A stretch of 6,463 nucleotides of DNA. It comes from Accumulibacter sp. (lineage in GTDB: Bacteria > Pseudomonadota > Gammaproteobacteria > Burkholderiales > Rhodocyclaceae). The DNA lies in contig JAISQQ010000142.1 in the NCBI GenBank assembly GCA_031274075.1, forward strand, positions 1 to 6,463, written 5' to 3'. The notes under the pieces are model-generated. The model was not told where the DNA came from, did no database searches, and saw nothing but the letters and a program-made list of their open reading frames with translations. Shown here in pieces: positions 1 through 6,463 of this stretch. A program made the position numbers and the translations under genes. Numbering within the stretch: the first letter of the stretch is position 1; each line of letters opens with the position of its first letter.

Positions 1-43
1 GTAAATATGTCAATACTTGACCCGAAAAAATGCTCATCGTTCT

Positions 44-700
44 ATGAAGCCCACTGAACAGATTTTGCCTATCGACGGCCCGGCAGGGGTCATCGAGACG
101 CGGGTCGAGTCGCCCGCCGAACCCCGCGCCCTGGCGCTGGTTTGCCATCCCCACCCGCTGTTTGGGGGCAGCAACGAAAACAAGGTCGTGCATACGCTGG
201 CCAGTGCCTTCGTCAGGCTGGACCATGCCGTCTTGCGGCCCAATTTCAGGGGCGTCGGCGCCAGCGGCGGCGAGCATGACCACGGGCGCGGCGAAAGCGA
301 GGACATGCTGATCGTGCTCGACGAGGCCCGGCGGATATTCGGGGAATTGCCGGTGATCCTGGCCGGGTATTCGTTCGGCGCCTACGTGCAGACGCGCGTC
401 GCCGAGGCCTTGGCCGGGTCCGGCCAGCCGGCGCGGCGGCTGGTGCTGGCCGGCGTCGCCACCGGCCGCGTCGAGGGCGCCGCCCGGCCATACGCCGCGC
501 GCCCGGTGCCCCGGGACACGCTGCTCATCCACGGTTCGGCGGACGCCACCGTGCCGCTGACCAATGTCCTCGCCTGGGCCGAGCCGCTTGAACTGCCGGT
601 CATCGTCATTCCCGGCGCGGATCATTTCTTTCATCGGCGGCTGCACATCATTCGCGACATCGTGCTGCGCGCCTGGGAGTCTTCATCCACGGCGCGCTGA
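44..700 (+). CDS. alpha/beta hydrolase of the small COG2945-like serine hydrolase type
   Basis: The 218-residue product looks like a complete, soluble alpha/beta-hydrolase with no signal peptide or membrane segment. Visible motifs in order are HPHPLFGG (residues 35-42, the oxyanion-side loop typical of this subgroup), NFRGVGASGG (67-76), the nucleophile elbow GYSFGA with Ser110 (108-113), HGSADATVP with the probable catalytic Asp167, and GADHFFHR with the probable catalytic His194. The triad is therefore intact. This subgroup is common in proteobacteria but its substrate is generally unknown; an esterase or acyl-hydrolase activity is inference. I chose the ATG at 44 because the recognisable fold begins soon after it. 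An in-frame TTG at 17 would add nine residues, and neither start has a strong Shine-Dalgarno sequence. The gene converges on tsaD with 5 bp between stop codons. Any promoter lies mostly upstream of the window. Confidence 0.85.
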   Translation: MKPTEQILPIDGPAGVIETRVESPAEPRALALVCHPHPLFGGSNENKVVHTLASAFVRLDHAVLRPNFRGVGASGGEHDHGRGESEDMLIVLDEARRIFGELPVILAGYSFGAYVQTRVAEALAGSGQPARRLVLAGVATGRVEGAARPYAARPVPRDTLLIHGSADATVPLTNVLAWAEPLELPVIVIPGADHFFHRRLHIIRDIVLRAWESSSTAR

Positions 701-705
701 GCGTT

Positions 706-1734
706 TCAGGATGACGTCAGTTCGCCAAGCGGCCAGCGCGGCCGCACGGCGAACGCGCCGGGTGGTTTTTGCGCCATGCCCGCCTCGAAACGCAGCGCGC
801 CGGCCAGGGCGATCATCGCGCCGTTGTCGGTGCAGAACTCCAACTCCGGGTAGAAGACCGATACCTTCGCCTTGCCGGCGTGCGCGTCCAGGCGGCGGCG
901 CAATTCCCGGTTGGCGCCGACGCCGCCGGCCACGACGAGCCGCTCGAGACCGCTGTGTTTGATCGCGCGCATGGATTTCCCCACCAGCACGTCGATGATG
1001 GCGTCCTGGAAGCCGCGCGCGATGTCCGCGCGTTGCGGCTCGTCCGGCTCGCCGATTTCGCGCACGCGGGTCAGCACCGCGGTCTTGAGGCCGCTGAAAC
1101 TGAAGTCGAGGCTGCTCGAATTGAGCATCGGGCGCGGGAATTGACAGGCGCCCGGCCGGCCGCGTTCCGCCAGTGCGGAGAGCGCCGGGCCGCCGGGATA
1201 GGGCAGGCCGAGCAGCTTGGCGGTCTTGTCGAAGGCTTCGCCCGCCGCGTCGTCGAGGGTTTCGCCGAGCAGCCGATACTGGCCGACGCCGTCGACGCGC
1301 AGCAACTGGCTGTGGCCGCCGGAAACGAGCAGGGCGATGAACGGAAAGGCCGGCGCTCGCCGGGAAAGGAGCGGGGACAGCAGGTGCCCTTCCAGATGAT
1401 GCACGGGGATCGCTGGCCGGCCCAGGGCCGCGGCCAGTCCTTCGGCGAACGCCGCCCCGACCAGCAGCGCGCCGGCCAGCCCGGGACCTTGCGTGTAGGC
1501 GACGGCGTCGATTTCGCCGAGCGAGCGCCCACTGTCGCCGAGTACCTTGCGCAACAGGGGGACTGTGCGCCGGATGTGATCGCGCGAGGCGAGTTCCGGA
1601 ACGACGCCGCCGTAGTCCCGGTGCATGGCGATCTGGGAATGCAGGGCGTGGGTCAGAAGGCGGCCGCCGTCTTTCGTGTCGTAGAGCGCGACGCCGGTTT
1701 CGTCGCAGGAGGATTCGATGCCGAGGATGAGCAT
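706..1734 (-). CDS. tsaD: TsaD, tRNA N6-adenosine threonylcarbamoyltransferase
   Basis: TsaD (formerly Gcp/YgjD) transfers the threonylcarbamoyl group from threonylcarbamoyl-AMP to A37 of ANN-decoding tRNAs, forming t6A in the cytoplasm together with TsaB and TsaE. The 342-residue product matches the usual length of about 340. It shows [10 protein letters not shown] (residues 5-14), VPELASRDH (45-53), the metal-binding HLEGH pair H113/H117, LLVSGGHS (135-142), the nucleotide-binding [14 protein letters not shown] (157-170), FSFSGLKTA (211-219), [16 protein letters not shown] (267-282) and the metal-ligand Asp in CTDNGA (D303). I chose the ATG at 1734 because the family begins almost directly with the LGIE(S/T)SCDET motif. 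An ATG at 1743 would add MPA and cannot be excluded; a weak GGGTAGA lies upstream of both. The gene diverges from rpsU, a neighbourhood common in proteobacteria. No defect is seen. Confidence 0.97.
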   Translation of the reverse strand: MLILGIESSCDETGVALYDTKDGGRLLTHALHSQIAMHRDYGGVVPELASRDHIRRTVPLLRKVLGDSGRSLGEIDAVAYTQGPGLAGALLVGAAFAEGLAAALGRPAIPVHHLEGHLLSPLLSRRAPAFPFIALLVSGGHSQLLRVDGVGQYRLLGETLDDAAGEAFDKTAKLLGLPYPGGPALSALAERGRPGACQFPRPMLNSSSLDFSFSGLKTAVLTRVREIGEPDEPQRADIARGFQDAIIDVLVGKSMRAIKHSGLERLVVAGGVGANRELRRRLDAHAGKAKVSVFYPELEFCTDNGAMIALAGALRFEAGMAQKPPGAFAVRPRWPLGELTSS

Positions 1735-1785
1735 GGCCGGCATTCTACCCGAGCGCCGCGGGCGGCAAAAAAAGCGGGAATTTCC

Positions 1786-1815
1786 TTGGTTTTTGGCGGT
1801 CGATTCGTTTAGAAT
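1786..1815 (+). promoter_or_regulatory. candidate sigma-70 promoter of rpsU and the downstream operon
   Basis: A -35-like TTGGTT (1786-1791) is separated by 18 bp from a -10-like TAGAAT (1810-1815). This places transcription start near 1822, giving an rpsU leader of about 40 nt. A run of seven A (1767-1773) lies just upstream of the -35 and could act as an UP element. The -10 is a five-of-six match, the -35 four of six. The assignment rests on pattern and position only. I see no convincing promoter for the divergent tsaD in the same spacer, nor a LexA-type box. Confidence 0.5.
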
Positions 1816-1863
1816 ACCCGGCTCAGTTGTTGTCCGTCGAATCTTGAACCTAGGAAAGAGTTA

Positions 1864-2076
1864 ATGCCTGCCATTCGCGTTAAGGAAAATGAGCCGTTCG
1901 AGGTAGCCATTCGCCGTTTCAAGCGCACGGTCGAGAAGACCGGCCTGCTGACCGAGTTGCGCGCCCGCGAGTTTTACGAAAAACCCACTGCCGAACGCAA
2001 GCGAAAACTGGCCGCGGCAATCAAGCGCCATCACAAGCGCATGCGCAGCCAGACCCTGCCGCCCAAGCTGTACTGA
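1864..2076 (+). CDS. rpsU: small ribosomal subunit protein bS21
   Basis: bS21 is a small, basic protein of the 30S platform near the anti-Shine-Dalgarno end of 16S rRNA, needed for efficient translation initiation. The 70-residue product has the expected size (E. coli has 71) and the family hallmarks: [18 protein letters not shown] at residues 4-21, [15 protein letters not shown] at 35-49, and a Lys/Arg/His-rich C-terminal helix ([12 protein letters not shown]). The start is supported by a good Shine-Dalgarno stretch AGGAAAGAG (1852-1860) just ahead of the ATG. It is the first gene of the rpsU-yqeY-dnaG-rpoD cluster. A terminator begins about 23 bp after the stop, which fits the need for far more S21 than primase. 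Nothing is unusual in the coding sequence. Confidence 0.98.
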   Translation: MPAIRVKENEPFEVAIRRFKRTVEKTGLLTELRAREFYEKPTAERKRKLAAAIKRHHKRMRSQTLPPKLY

Positions 2077-2099
2077 TTCCGGATTCCAGATCGCCGATC

Positions 2100-2129
2100 A
2101 GCCGCCTGTTTGAAGATGGGCGGCTTTTT
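2100..2129 (+). terminator. intrinsic terminator/attenuator after rpsU
   Basis: AGCCGCC (2100-2106) can pair with GGCGGCT (2119-2125) across a 12-nt loop, giving a 7-bp GC-rich stem running straight into five T (2125-2129). Because yqeY, dnaG and rpoD follow on the same strand, this probably acts as a partial terminator that lowers readthrough. A terminator at this place is established for the E. coli rpsU-dnaG-rpoD operon. The large loop and short U-tract suggest incomplete termination, which is inference. Confidence 0.8.
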
Positions 2130-2134
2130 GTGTT

Positions 2135-2227
2135 GGGTTCAGAGGACAGAGGACAGAGGACAGTAATATTTGCGGGCGCGAAGCGCCCGGTAACTGGACT
2201 GTCCTCTGTCTTCTGTCCTCTGAACCC
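2135..2227. repeat. 93-bp palindromic element with heptamer-repeat arms and a GC hairpin core
   Basis: The 30-bp left arm (2135-2164) and right arm (2198-2227) are inverted copies differing at one position, G2151 against T2211, which would be a G-U pair in RNA. Each arm is itself repetitive. The left holds three perfect tandem copies of AGAGGAC (2141-2161). The right holds the complement, GTCCTCT, GTCTTCT, GTCCTCT (2201-2221). The 33-bp centre contains a second perfect 7-bp hairpin, CGGGCGC (2173-2179) and GCGCCCG (2183-2189), around a GAA loop, plus an AATATT palindrome (2165-2170). It lies in the rpsU-yqeY spacer, 5 bp after the terminator T-run. It has no coding capacity of its own and no obvious flanking target-site duplication. 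It could be a MITE or REP-like interspersed repeat, or a local regulatory or processing structure; the sequence alone does not decide. Confidence 0.9.
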
Positions 2228-2247
2228 TGAAATCCAGGAGTTTTGAG

Positions 2248-2694
2248 ATGAGCTTGAAAGAACGCATCAACGAAGATATGAAGGCCGCGCTGCGGGCCGG
2301 GGAGAAGGCCAGGCTGGGGGCCATACGCTTGCTGCTGGCGGCGGTCAAGCAGAGGGAAGTCGATGAGCGCGTCCAGCTCGACGACGCGGCGGTGCTGGCG
2401 GTCGTCGACAAGATGCTCAAGCAGCGCCGCGACTCGATCGCCCAGTATCAGGCCGGCGGCCGCCAGGATCTGGCCGACGCCGAAAAATTCGAAGCGGACG
2501 TGCTGCGCGCCTATAGGCCCGCCGGACTCTCCGACGACGAGATCCGCGCGGCGGTGGCCGCGGCGCTGGCGGAAACCGCCGCCGCGGGGCCGGGCGACAT
2601 GGGCAAGGTCATGGCCGCGCTCAAGCCGCGCCTGGCGGGCCGGGCGGACATGGCCGAGGTATCGAAGCGGGTCAAGGCCGCATTGACGCATTGA
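2248..2694 (+). CDS. YqeY/GatB-tail domain protein
   Basis: This 148-residue, soluble, mostly helical protein matches the YqeY family in length and pattern. It has an N-terminal LKERINEDMKAALRAGEKAR (residues 3-22), then RLLLAAVKQREVDER (27-41), a central VVDKMLKQRRDSIAQYQAGG (52-71), LADAEKFEADVLRAYRP (75-91), and a C-terminal segment ending GDMGKVMAALKPRLAGRADM. The family is related to the C-terminal tRNA-binding domain of GatB, a subunit of the Asp/Glu-tRNA amidotransferase. A stand-alone function is not firmly established, so a tRNA-linked role is inference. The ATG at 2248 is preceded by AGGAG (2236-2240) at a 7-nt spacing, a strong ribosome-binding site. The gene lies between rpsU and dnaG and ends 29 bp before dnaG, so cotranscription with dnaG is likely. 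An 8-bp tandem repeat (CATTGACG twice, 2681-2696) overlaps the stop codon. Confidence 0.93.
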   Translation: MSLKERINEDMKAALRAGEKARLGAIRLLLAAVKQREVDERVQLDDAAVLAVVDKMLKQRRDSIAQYQAGGRQDLADAEKFEADVLRAYRPAGLSDDEIRAAVAAALAETAAAGPGDMGKVMAALKPRLAGRADMAEVSKRVKAALTH

Positions 2695-2723
2695 CGCGCT
2701 GAAGACGAGACGGCGAACGCCAG

Positions 2724-4448
2724 GTGATTCCGGAGTCCTTCATCCAGGAACTGTTGCATCGGATCGACATTGTCGATCTGGTCGACGCCTACGTGCCCTT
2801 GCGCAAGGCGGGCGCCAACTATGCCGCCTGCTGCCCGTTCCACAGCGAAAAGACGCCGTCCTTCACCGTCAGTCCGTCCAAGCAGTTCTACCATTGCTTC
2901 GGCTGCGGCGCGCACGGCACGGCGATCGGCTTCCTCATGGAGTATTCCGGGCAGGGCTTCGTCGAGGCGGTCAAGGAACTGGCGGCGCGGGCGGGCATGC
3001 GCCTGCCGGAGGACGACGCGAAGCCGCACGACGGGCCGAGGATACAGGCGCTGACCGAGATCATGGCCAGCGCCGCCAAGTACTATTATGAGCAGTTGAA
3101 GTGTTCCGAAAAAGCGATCGTCTACCTCCGGCAGCGGGGCGTCAGCGGCGAAATCGCGCGCAAATTCAGCATCGGCTATGCCCCGGAGGCGTGGCAGAAC
3201 CTGGCCTCGGCCTTTGCCGACTACTCCGCGGCGGGTTTGCAGCAGGCCGGCTTGGTGCTGCGCGGCGAACAAGGGCGGCTCTACGACCGTTTCCGCGACC
3301 GGGTGATGTTTCCGATCGTCAATCCGAAGGGCGAAATCATCGCCTTCGGCGGCCGCGTTCTCGGCGCGGGCGAGCCCAAGTACCTCAACTCGCCGGAAAC
3401 GCCGCTGTTCGAGAAGGGGCGCGAGGTTTTCGGCCTGCCGCAGGCGCGCCAGGCCCTGCGCGACAAAAACACGGTCATCGTCGTGGAAGGCTACATGGAC
3501 GTCGTGGCGCTGGCGCAACACGGCGTCGGCAACGCGGTGGCGACGCTGGGTACGGCGACGACCGCGATCCACGTCCAGAAACTGCTGCGCCAGGCCGATC
3601 GCCTCGTCTTTTGCTTCGACGGCGACGCCGCCGGGCGCAAGGCGGGCTGGCGGGCCTTGGAAAACAGCCTCGAGGTCTTGCCGGAGCAAAAGATGATCGG
3701 CTTCGTCTTCCTGCCGGAAGCCGACGATCCCGACAGCTTCGTGCGCCGGCAAGGGGCGGAGGCTTTCGAACGGCTGGTCGCGCAGGCCATGCCGCTTTCC
3801 GAATTCCTGCTCAGGGAACTGGCCGCGCGCTGCGACATGACCAGCGCCGAGGGGCGCGCCAAGCTGGTGGCCGAGGCCAAGCCGCTGCTGGGCCGCTTGC
3901 AAACGCCGTTATTACGGCTACAGTTGGTCAAGAGGCTCGCCGAAGCCAGCGGTTTCTCGCAGCCCGAAGTCGAACGCTTGTGCGATCTGAAGCCGGTCGC
4001 GCGGGCGTCGCCCGCGAGAGCGTCGCGGCCGGCGCCGTCGCTGTTGCGTCCGCTGCTTCGGCTTCTGCTGCAAAAGCCGGAACTGGCCCGGCGCGTGCCT
4101 TTGGAGGCGCTGCCGGGCCATTCGGAGGAGGCGCGCGCGATCGTGAGGCTGTGCGGGATGGCGGCCGAGTCCGGCGATCCGATGCCGGGCTACGCCGCCT
4201 TGCTGGAGCGTTTGCGCGGCAGCGAGGATGAAACCGTGCTGCGCGAAGCCGCCGCCGAACTTATGCGGCAGCCGTATGCCGAAGACGACATCGACGCCGA
4301 GTTCAGCGGAGTGGTCGAGCGGCTGCGGGAAGGCGAAAGGAAGCGGTTGTTCGCGCAGCTCCAGGAAAAGGCGGCAAGGCTCGGCGTGACCGGCCTGTCG
4401 GGCGAGGAAAAGGAGCACTACCTGCGCATGCTGGGCAGGCGCGCGTGA
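2724..4448 (+). CDS. dnaG: DNA primase DnaG
   Basis: DnaG synthesises RNA primers at the replication fork and is recruited by the DnaB helicase. The 574-residue product is close to E. coli DnaG (581). The N-terminal CHC2 zinc domain has ligands C37, H40, C58 and C61. The RNA-polymerase domain shows YAPEAW (152-157), FGGRVLG (208-214) and EPKYLNSPETPLFEKG (217-232). The TOPRIM core has E255 in VVEGYMDV, D299 and D301 in FDGDAAGRKAG, and acidic EADDPDSFV (332-340), so the catalytic metal ligands are all present. Residues from about 430 form the variable helicase-binding domain. The start is GTG at 2724, supported because the MIPESFIQELLHRIDIVDLV motif begins there. No good Shine-Dalgarno is visible; a tiny GGCG-AA-CGCC dyad (2712-2721) precedes it. 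GTG plus weak initiation fits the low primase level known for this operon. Confidence 0.98.
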   Translation: MIPESFIQELLHRIDIVDLVDAYVPLRKAGANYAACCPFHSEKTPSFTVSPSKQFYHCFGCGAHGTAIGFLMEYSGQGFVEAVKELAARAGMRLPEDDAKPHDGPRIQALTEIMASAAKYYYEQLKCSEKAIVYLRQRGVSGEIARKFSIGYAPEAWQNLASAFADYSAAGLQQAGLVLRGEQGRLYDRFRDRVMFPIVNPKGEIIAFGGRVLGAGEPKYLNSPETPLFEKGREVFGLPQARQALRDKNTVIVVEGYMDVVALAQHGVGNAVATLGTATTAIHVQKLLRQADRLVFCFDGDAAGRKAGWRALENSLEVLPEQKMIGFVFLPEADDPDSFVRRQGAEAFERLVAQAMPLSEFLLRELAARCDMTSAEGRAKLVAEAKPLLGRLQTPLLRLQLVKRLAEASGFSQPEVERLCDLKPVARASPARASRPAPSLLRPLLRLLLQKPELARRVPLEALPGHSEEARAIVRLCGMAAESGDPMPGYAALLERLRGSEDETVLREAAAELMRQPYAEDDIDAEFSGVVERLREGERKRLFAQLQEKAARLGVTGLSGEEKEHYLRMLGRRA

Positions 4449-4449
4449 T

Positions 4450-4484
4450 GTGGATTGAGTGGATAGGTGGATTGGGTGGATTGG
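4450..4484. repeat. degenerate 9-bp tandem repeat in the dnaG-rpoD spacer
   Basis: Four consecutive units follow the dnaG stop by one base: GTGGATTGA (4450-4458), GTGGATAG (4459-4466, one base short), GTGGATTGG (4467-4475) and GTGGATTGG (4476-4484). The last two are identical. The tract is unlike the surrounding coding composition and reads as a small microsatellite or the remnant of one. Its 3' part overlaps the candidate -35 of the rpoD promoter, so copy number could change promoter spacing or upstream context. Confidence 0.85.
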
Positions 4485-4501
4485 GCAAGTCATGTTAAAA
4501 T
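4472..4501 (+). promoter_or_regulatory. candidate internal promoter for rpoD
   Basis: TTGGGT (4472-4477) and TAAAAT (4496-4501) are separated by 18 bp, giving a plausible sigma-70 promoter about 40 bp before the rpoD ATG. A second TAAAAT (4517-4522) has no good -35. In E. coli the rpoD gene has its own internal promoters in addition to the operon promoter, so a dedicated one is reasonable. The -35 lies within the 9-bp repeat and the -10 within the loop of a dyad (4487-4510). Support is by pattern only. Confidence 0.4.
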
Positions 4502-4510
4502 CTATGACTT
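4487..4510. other. inverted repeat overlapping the putative rpoD -10 (operator or weak terminator)
   Basis: AAGTCAT (4487-4493) and ATGACTT (4504-4510) form a perfect 7-bp dyad around a 10-nt AT-rich spacer, and four T (4509-4512) end it. As RNA it would be a weak hairpin with a short U-tract, possibly a minor terminator or 3'-end stabiliser for the dnaG message. As DNA it is a dyad whose spacer contains the candidate -10, the geometry of a repressor operator. The two readings cannot be separated from sequence. Confidence 0.5.
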
Positions 4511-4540
4511 TTCCAGTAAAATGCTAACCGGGAACAGGTC

Positions 4541-6463
4541 ATGGCAAGGGAAAAGGCAGCAAACAACAAATCAGCGAAGGTCAAGGCCGCCGAGCTTCTA
4601 ATGGCGCAGATTGGAAACCAGCCGTCGCCCATCGACGAGGAAACACGCAAGACCCGGCTCAAGACATTGATCAAGCTGGGCAAGGAGCGCGGCTTCCTGA
4701 CCTACGCGGAAGTCAATGACCACCTGCCGGACGACGTGGTCGACGCGGAACAGATCGAAAGCATCATCAGCACCTTCAATGACATGGGTATCCAGGTTTA
4801 CGACCAGGCGCCGGATGCCGAGACGCTGTTGATGTCCGAGACCACGCCGGCGGTTGCCGCCGACGACGCCGACGTCGAAGAACAGGCCGAGCAGGCGCTG
4901 TCGACGGTCGATTCCGAGTTCGGCCGCACCACCGACCCGGTGCGCATGTACATGCGCGAAATGGGCTCCGTCGAACTGCTGACGCGCGAGGGCGAAATCG
5001 AAATCGCCAAGCGCATCGAGGACGGCCTGAAGCACATGATCCAGGCGATTTCCGCGTGCCCGACGACGATCGCCGAAATCCTCGATTGCGCCGAGCGCAT
5101 CGCGCGCGACGAAATGCGCGTCGACGAACTGATCGACGGGCTGATCGACCCGGATGCCGGGAAGGTCATTCTCGACGACCTGCCCGAAGACGAGGTGGCC
5201 GTCGAAGAAGAAGACGAGGACGACGAAAACGGAGAAGAAGCCGTCTCCGCGTCGCTGATCAAGCTCAAGGAAGACACGCTGGCGAAACTGGCGGCGATCA
5301 AGAGCCATTACGCCAGGACCCACGCCGCGCTCGCCAGGAAAGGCTCGCAGGACAAGACCTATCTCAAGTACCAGCACAAGATTTCCGAAGAGATGATGGG
5401 CATTCGCTTCACCTCCAAGACCATCGAGCGGCTCTGCGACTCGGTGCGCAACATGGTCGAGGAAGCCCGCGCCTGCGAGCGGAAGATTCAACGCATCTGC
5501 GTCGATACCGTGCGCATGCCGCGCCCGCACTTCATCAAGATTTTCCCCGGAAACGAGCTCAACCTGGACTGGGCGGAGCAGGAAATCGAAGCCGCCGCGG
5601 GCAAGTCCTACGCCTCGGTTCTCGCCCGCAACGCGCCCAACATCAAGGAAGAGCAAAAGAAGCTGCTGGGCTTGCAGGAGCGCATCGGCATACCGCTCAA
5701 GGAACTCAAGGACATCAACAAGCAGATGTCCATCGGCGAAGCCAAGGCGCGCCGCGCCAAGCGCGAGATGACCGAGGCCAACCTGCGCCTGGTCATCTCG
5801 ATCGCCAAGAAATACACCAATCGCGGCTTGCAGTTCCTCGACCTGATCCAGGAAGGCAACATCGGCCTGATGAAAGCGGTCGACAAGTTCGAATACCGGC
5901 GCGGCTACAAGTTCTCGACCTACGCCACCTGGTGGATTCGCCAGGCGATCACCCGCTCGATCGCCGACCAGGCGCGCACCATCCGCATCCCCGTGCACAT
6001 GATCGAGACGATCAACAAGATGAACCGCATCTCGCGCCAGATCCTGCAAGAGACCGGCGTCGAGGCCGATCCGGTGACCCTGGCCAAGAAGATGGACATG
6101 CCGGAAGAAAAGATTCGCAAGATCCTCAAGATCAGCAAGGAGCCGATTTCGATGGAGACGCCGATCGGCGACGACGACGATTCGCATCTCGGCGATTTCA
6201 TCGAAGACGCCGCCACGCTGGCGCCCACGGACGCGGCGCTGTTTTCCAGCCTGCGGCTGATCACCAAGGACGTGCTCGACACGCTGACGCCGCGCGAGGC
6301 CAAGGTGCTGCGCATGCGCTTCGGCATCGAAATGAATACCGATCACACGCTGGAAGAAGTCGGAAAACAGTTCGACGTGACGCGCGAGCGCATCCGCCAG
6401 ATCGAAGCCAAGGCACTCAGGAAGTTGCGCCATCCGTCGCGTTCGGACAAACTGCGCAGTTTC
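4541..6463 (+). CDS. rpoD: RNA polymerase primary sigma factor RpoD (sigma-70), 3' end cut by the window
   Basis: This is the housekeeping sigma factor, which recognises -35/-10 promoters and opens DNA in the RNA polymerase holoenzyme. The frame is open for 641 residues to the window edge. The last visible residues [11 protein letters not shown] match the extreme C-terminus of the family, so only a few residues and the stop are missing. Region 1.1 contains [17 protein letters not shown] (49-65). Region 1.2 contains [16 protein letters not shown] (132-147). A long non-conserved region (about 165-405) includes an acidic stretch (212-233). Regions 2.1-2.4 span about 408-482, with [20 protein letters not shown] (457-476). 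The 3.2 finger is [14 protein letters not shown] (543-556). The 4.2 helix-turn-helix is [20 protein letters not shown] (605-624). The ATG at 4541 has GGGA (4530-4533) seven bases upstream. It adds a Lys/Ala-rich N-terminal extension compared with E. coli. An in-frame ATG at 4601 is the alternative. Confidence 0.97.
   Translation, partial: MAREKAANNKSAKVKAAELLMAQIGNQPSPIDEETRKTRLKTLIKLGKERGFLTYAEVNDHLPDDVVDAEQIESIISTFNDMGIQVYDQAPDAETLLMSETTPAVAADDADVEEQAEQALSTVDSEFGRTTDPVRMYMREMGSVELLTREGEIEIAKRIEDGLKHMIQAISACPTTIAEILDCAERIARDEMRVDELIDGLIDPDAGKVILDDLPEDEVAVEEEDEDDENGEEAVSASLIKLKEDTLAKLAAIKSHYARTHAALARKGSQDKTYLKYQHKISEEMMGIRFTSKTIERLCDSVRNMVEEARACERKIQRICVDTVRMPRPHFIKIFPGNELNLDWAEQEIEAAAGKSYASVLARNAPNIKEEQKKLLGLQERIGIPLKELKDINKQMSIGEAKARRAKREMTEANLRLVISIAKKYTNRGLQFLDLIQEGNIGLMKAVDKFEYRRGYKFSTYATWWIRQAITRSIADQARTIRIPVHMIETINKMNRISRQILQETGVEADPVTLAKKMDMPEEKIRKILKISKEPISMETPIGDDDDSHLGDFIEDAATLAPTDAALFSSLRLITKDVLDTLTPREAKVLRMRFGIEMNTDHTLEEVGKQFDVTRERIRQIEAKALRKLRHPSRSDKLRSF

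Noticed and set aside
17..46. TTGACC at 17-22 with TTCTAT at 40-45 as a promoter for the hydrolase
   Set aside because: The -10 would overlap the likely ATG at 44 and the -10 match is poor. The true upstream region is mostly outside the window.
769..1812. 347-codon plus-strand open frame opposite tsaD
   Set aside because: TsaD on the other strand carries every family motif. The plus-strand translation is Arg/Ala/Gly/Gln-rich without domains and has no convincing ribosome-binding site.
1843..1866. CTTGAA at 1843-1848 as a heat-shock (sigma-32) -35
   Set aside because: No matching CCCAT-type -10 occurs at the proper distance; that position is the rpsU start codon.
2135..2227. reading the heptamer arrays as a CRISPR array or an attachment site
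   Set aside because: The units are 7 bp, contiguous and inverted about a centre, with no spacers. No integrase, cas gene or tRNA is nearby.
2098..2691. minus-strand open frame covering the palindromic element and yqeY
   Set aside because: Its C-terminal part is just the translated repeat and the rest is antisense to YqeY. No independent evidence of coding was found.
2511..3902. 463-codon minus-strand open frame across yqeY and dnaG
   Set aside because: It runs across two well-supported genes and shows Ala/Arg/Leu-rich low-complexity translation with no family match. It is an antisense shadow.
4598..6433. 611-codon open frame on the minus strand across rpoD
   Set aside because: It lies entirely antisense to an unmistakable RpoD. 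Its product is biased in composition (rich in D, L, H, R, G) with no recognisable domain, the usual shadow of GC-rich codon bias.

Overview
This window is a housekeeping locus from a GC-rich proteobacterium, most likely a betaproteobacterium. That placement is inferred from the gene order, the close match of the proteins to proteobacterial families, and an N-terminally extended RpoD; no rRNA or other lineage marker is present. Five of the six genes belong to, or commonly flank, the classical macromolecular-synthesis operon (rpsU-dnaG-rpoD).

Layout. An alpha/beta hydrolase (44-700, +) converges on tsaD (706-1734, -) with only 5 bp between the stop codons. tsaD diverges from rpsU (1864-2076, +) across a roughly 130-bp region that carries a plausible sigma-70 promoter for rpsU. 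An intrinsic terminator/attenuator follows rpsU at 2100-2129. A striking 93-bp palindromic element (2135-2227) built from inverted heptamer repeats comes next. Then yqeY (2248-2694), dnaG (2724-4448, GTG start) and rpoD (4541 to the window edge, about 641 of roughly 645 residues present) run in the same direction. The dnaG-rpoD gap holds a degenerate 9-bp tandem repeat, a candidate promoter and a small perfect dyad overlapping that promoter.

How the genes fit together. bS21 (translation initiation), DnaG (replication priming) and RpoD (housekeeping transcription initiation) link the three macromolecular syntheses. YqeY, related to the tail domain of the GatB amidotransferase subunit, and TsaD, which makes the t6A tRNA modification, add further translation-related functions. 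The terminator after rpsU would let abundant S21 mRNA be made while only a fraction of transcripts continue into dnaG. A separate promoter before rpoD would let sigma-70 be adjusted independently.

I see no phage, defence, CRISPR, transposase or other novel protein system. The unexplained structure lies entirely in the two intergenic spacers of the operon, where the palindromic element is the best candidate for something under-described.
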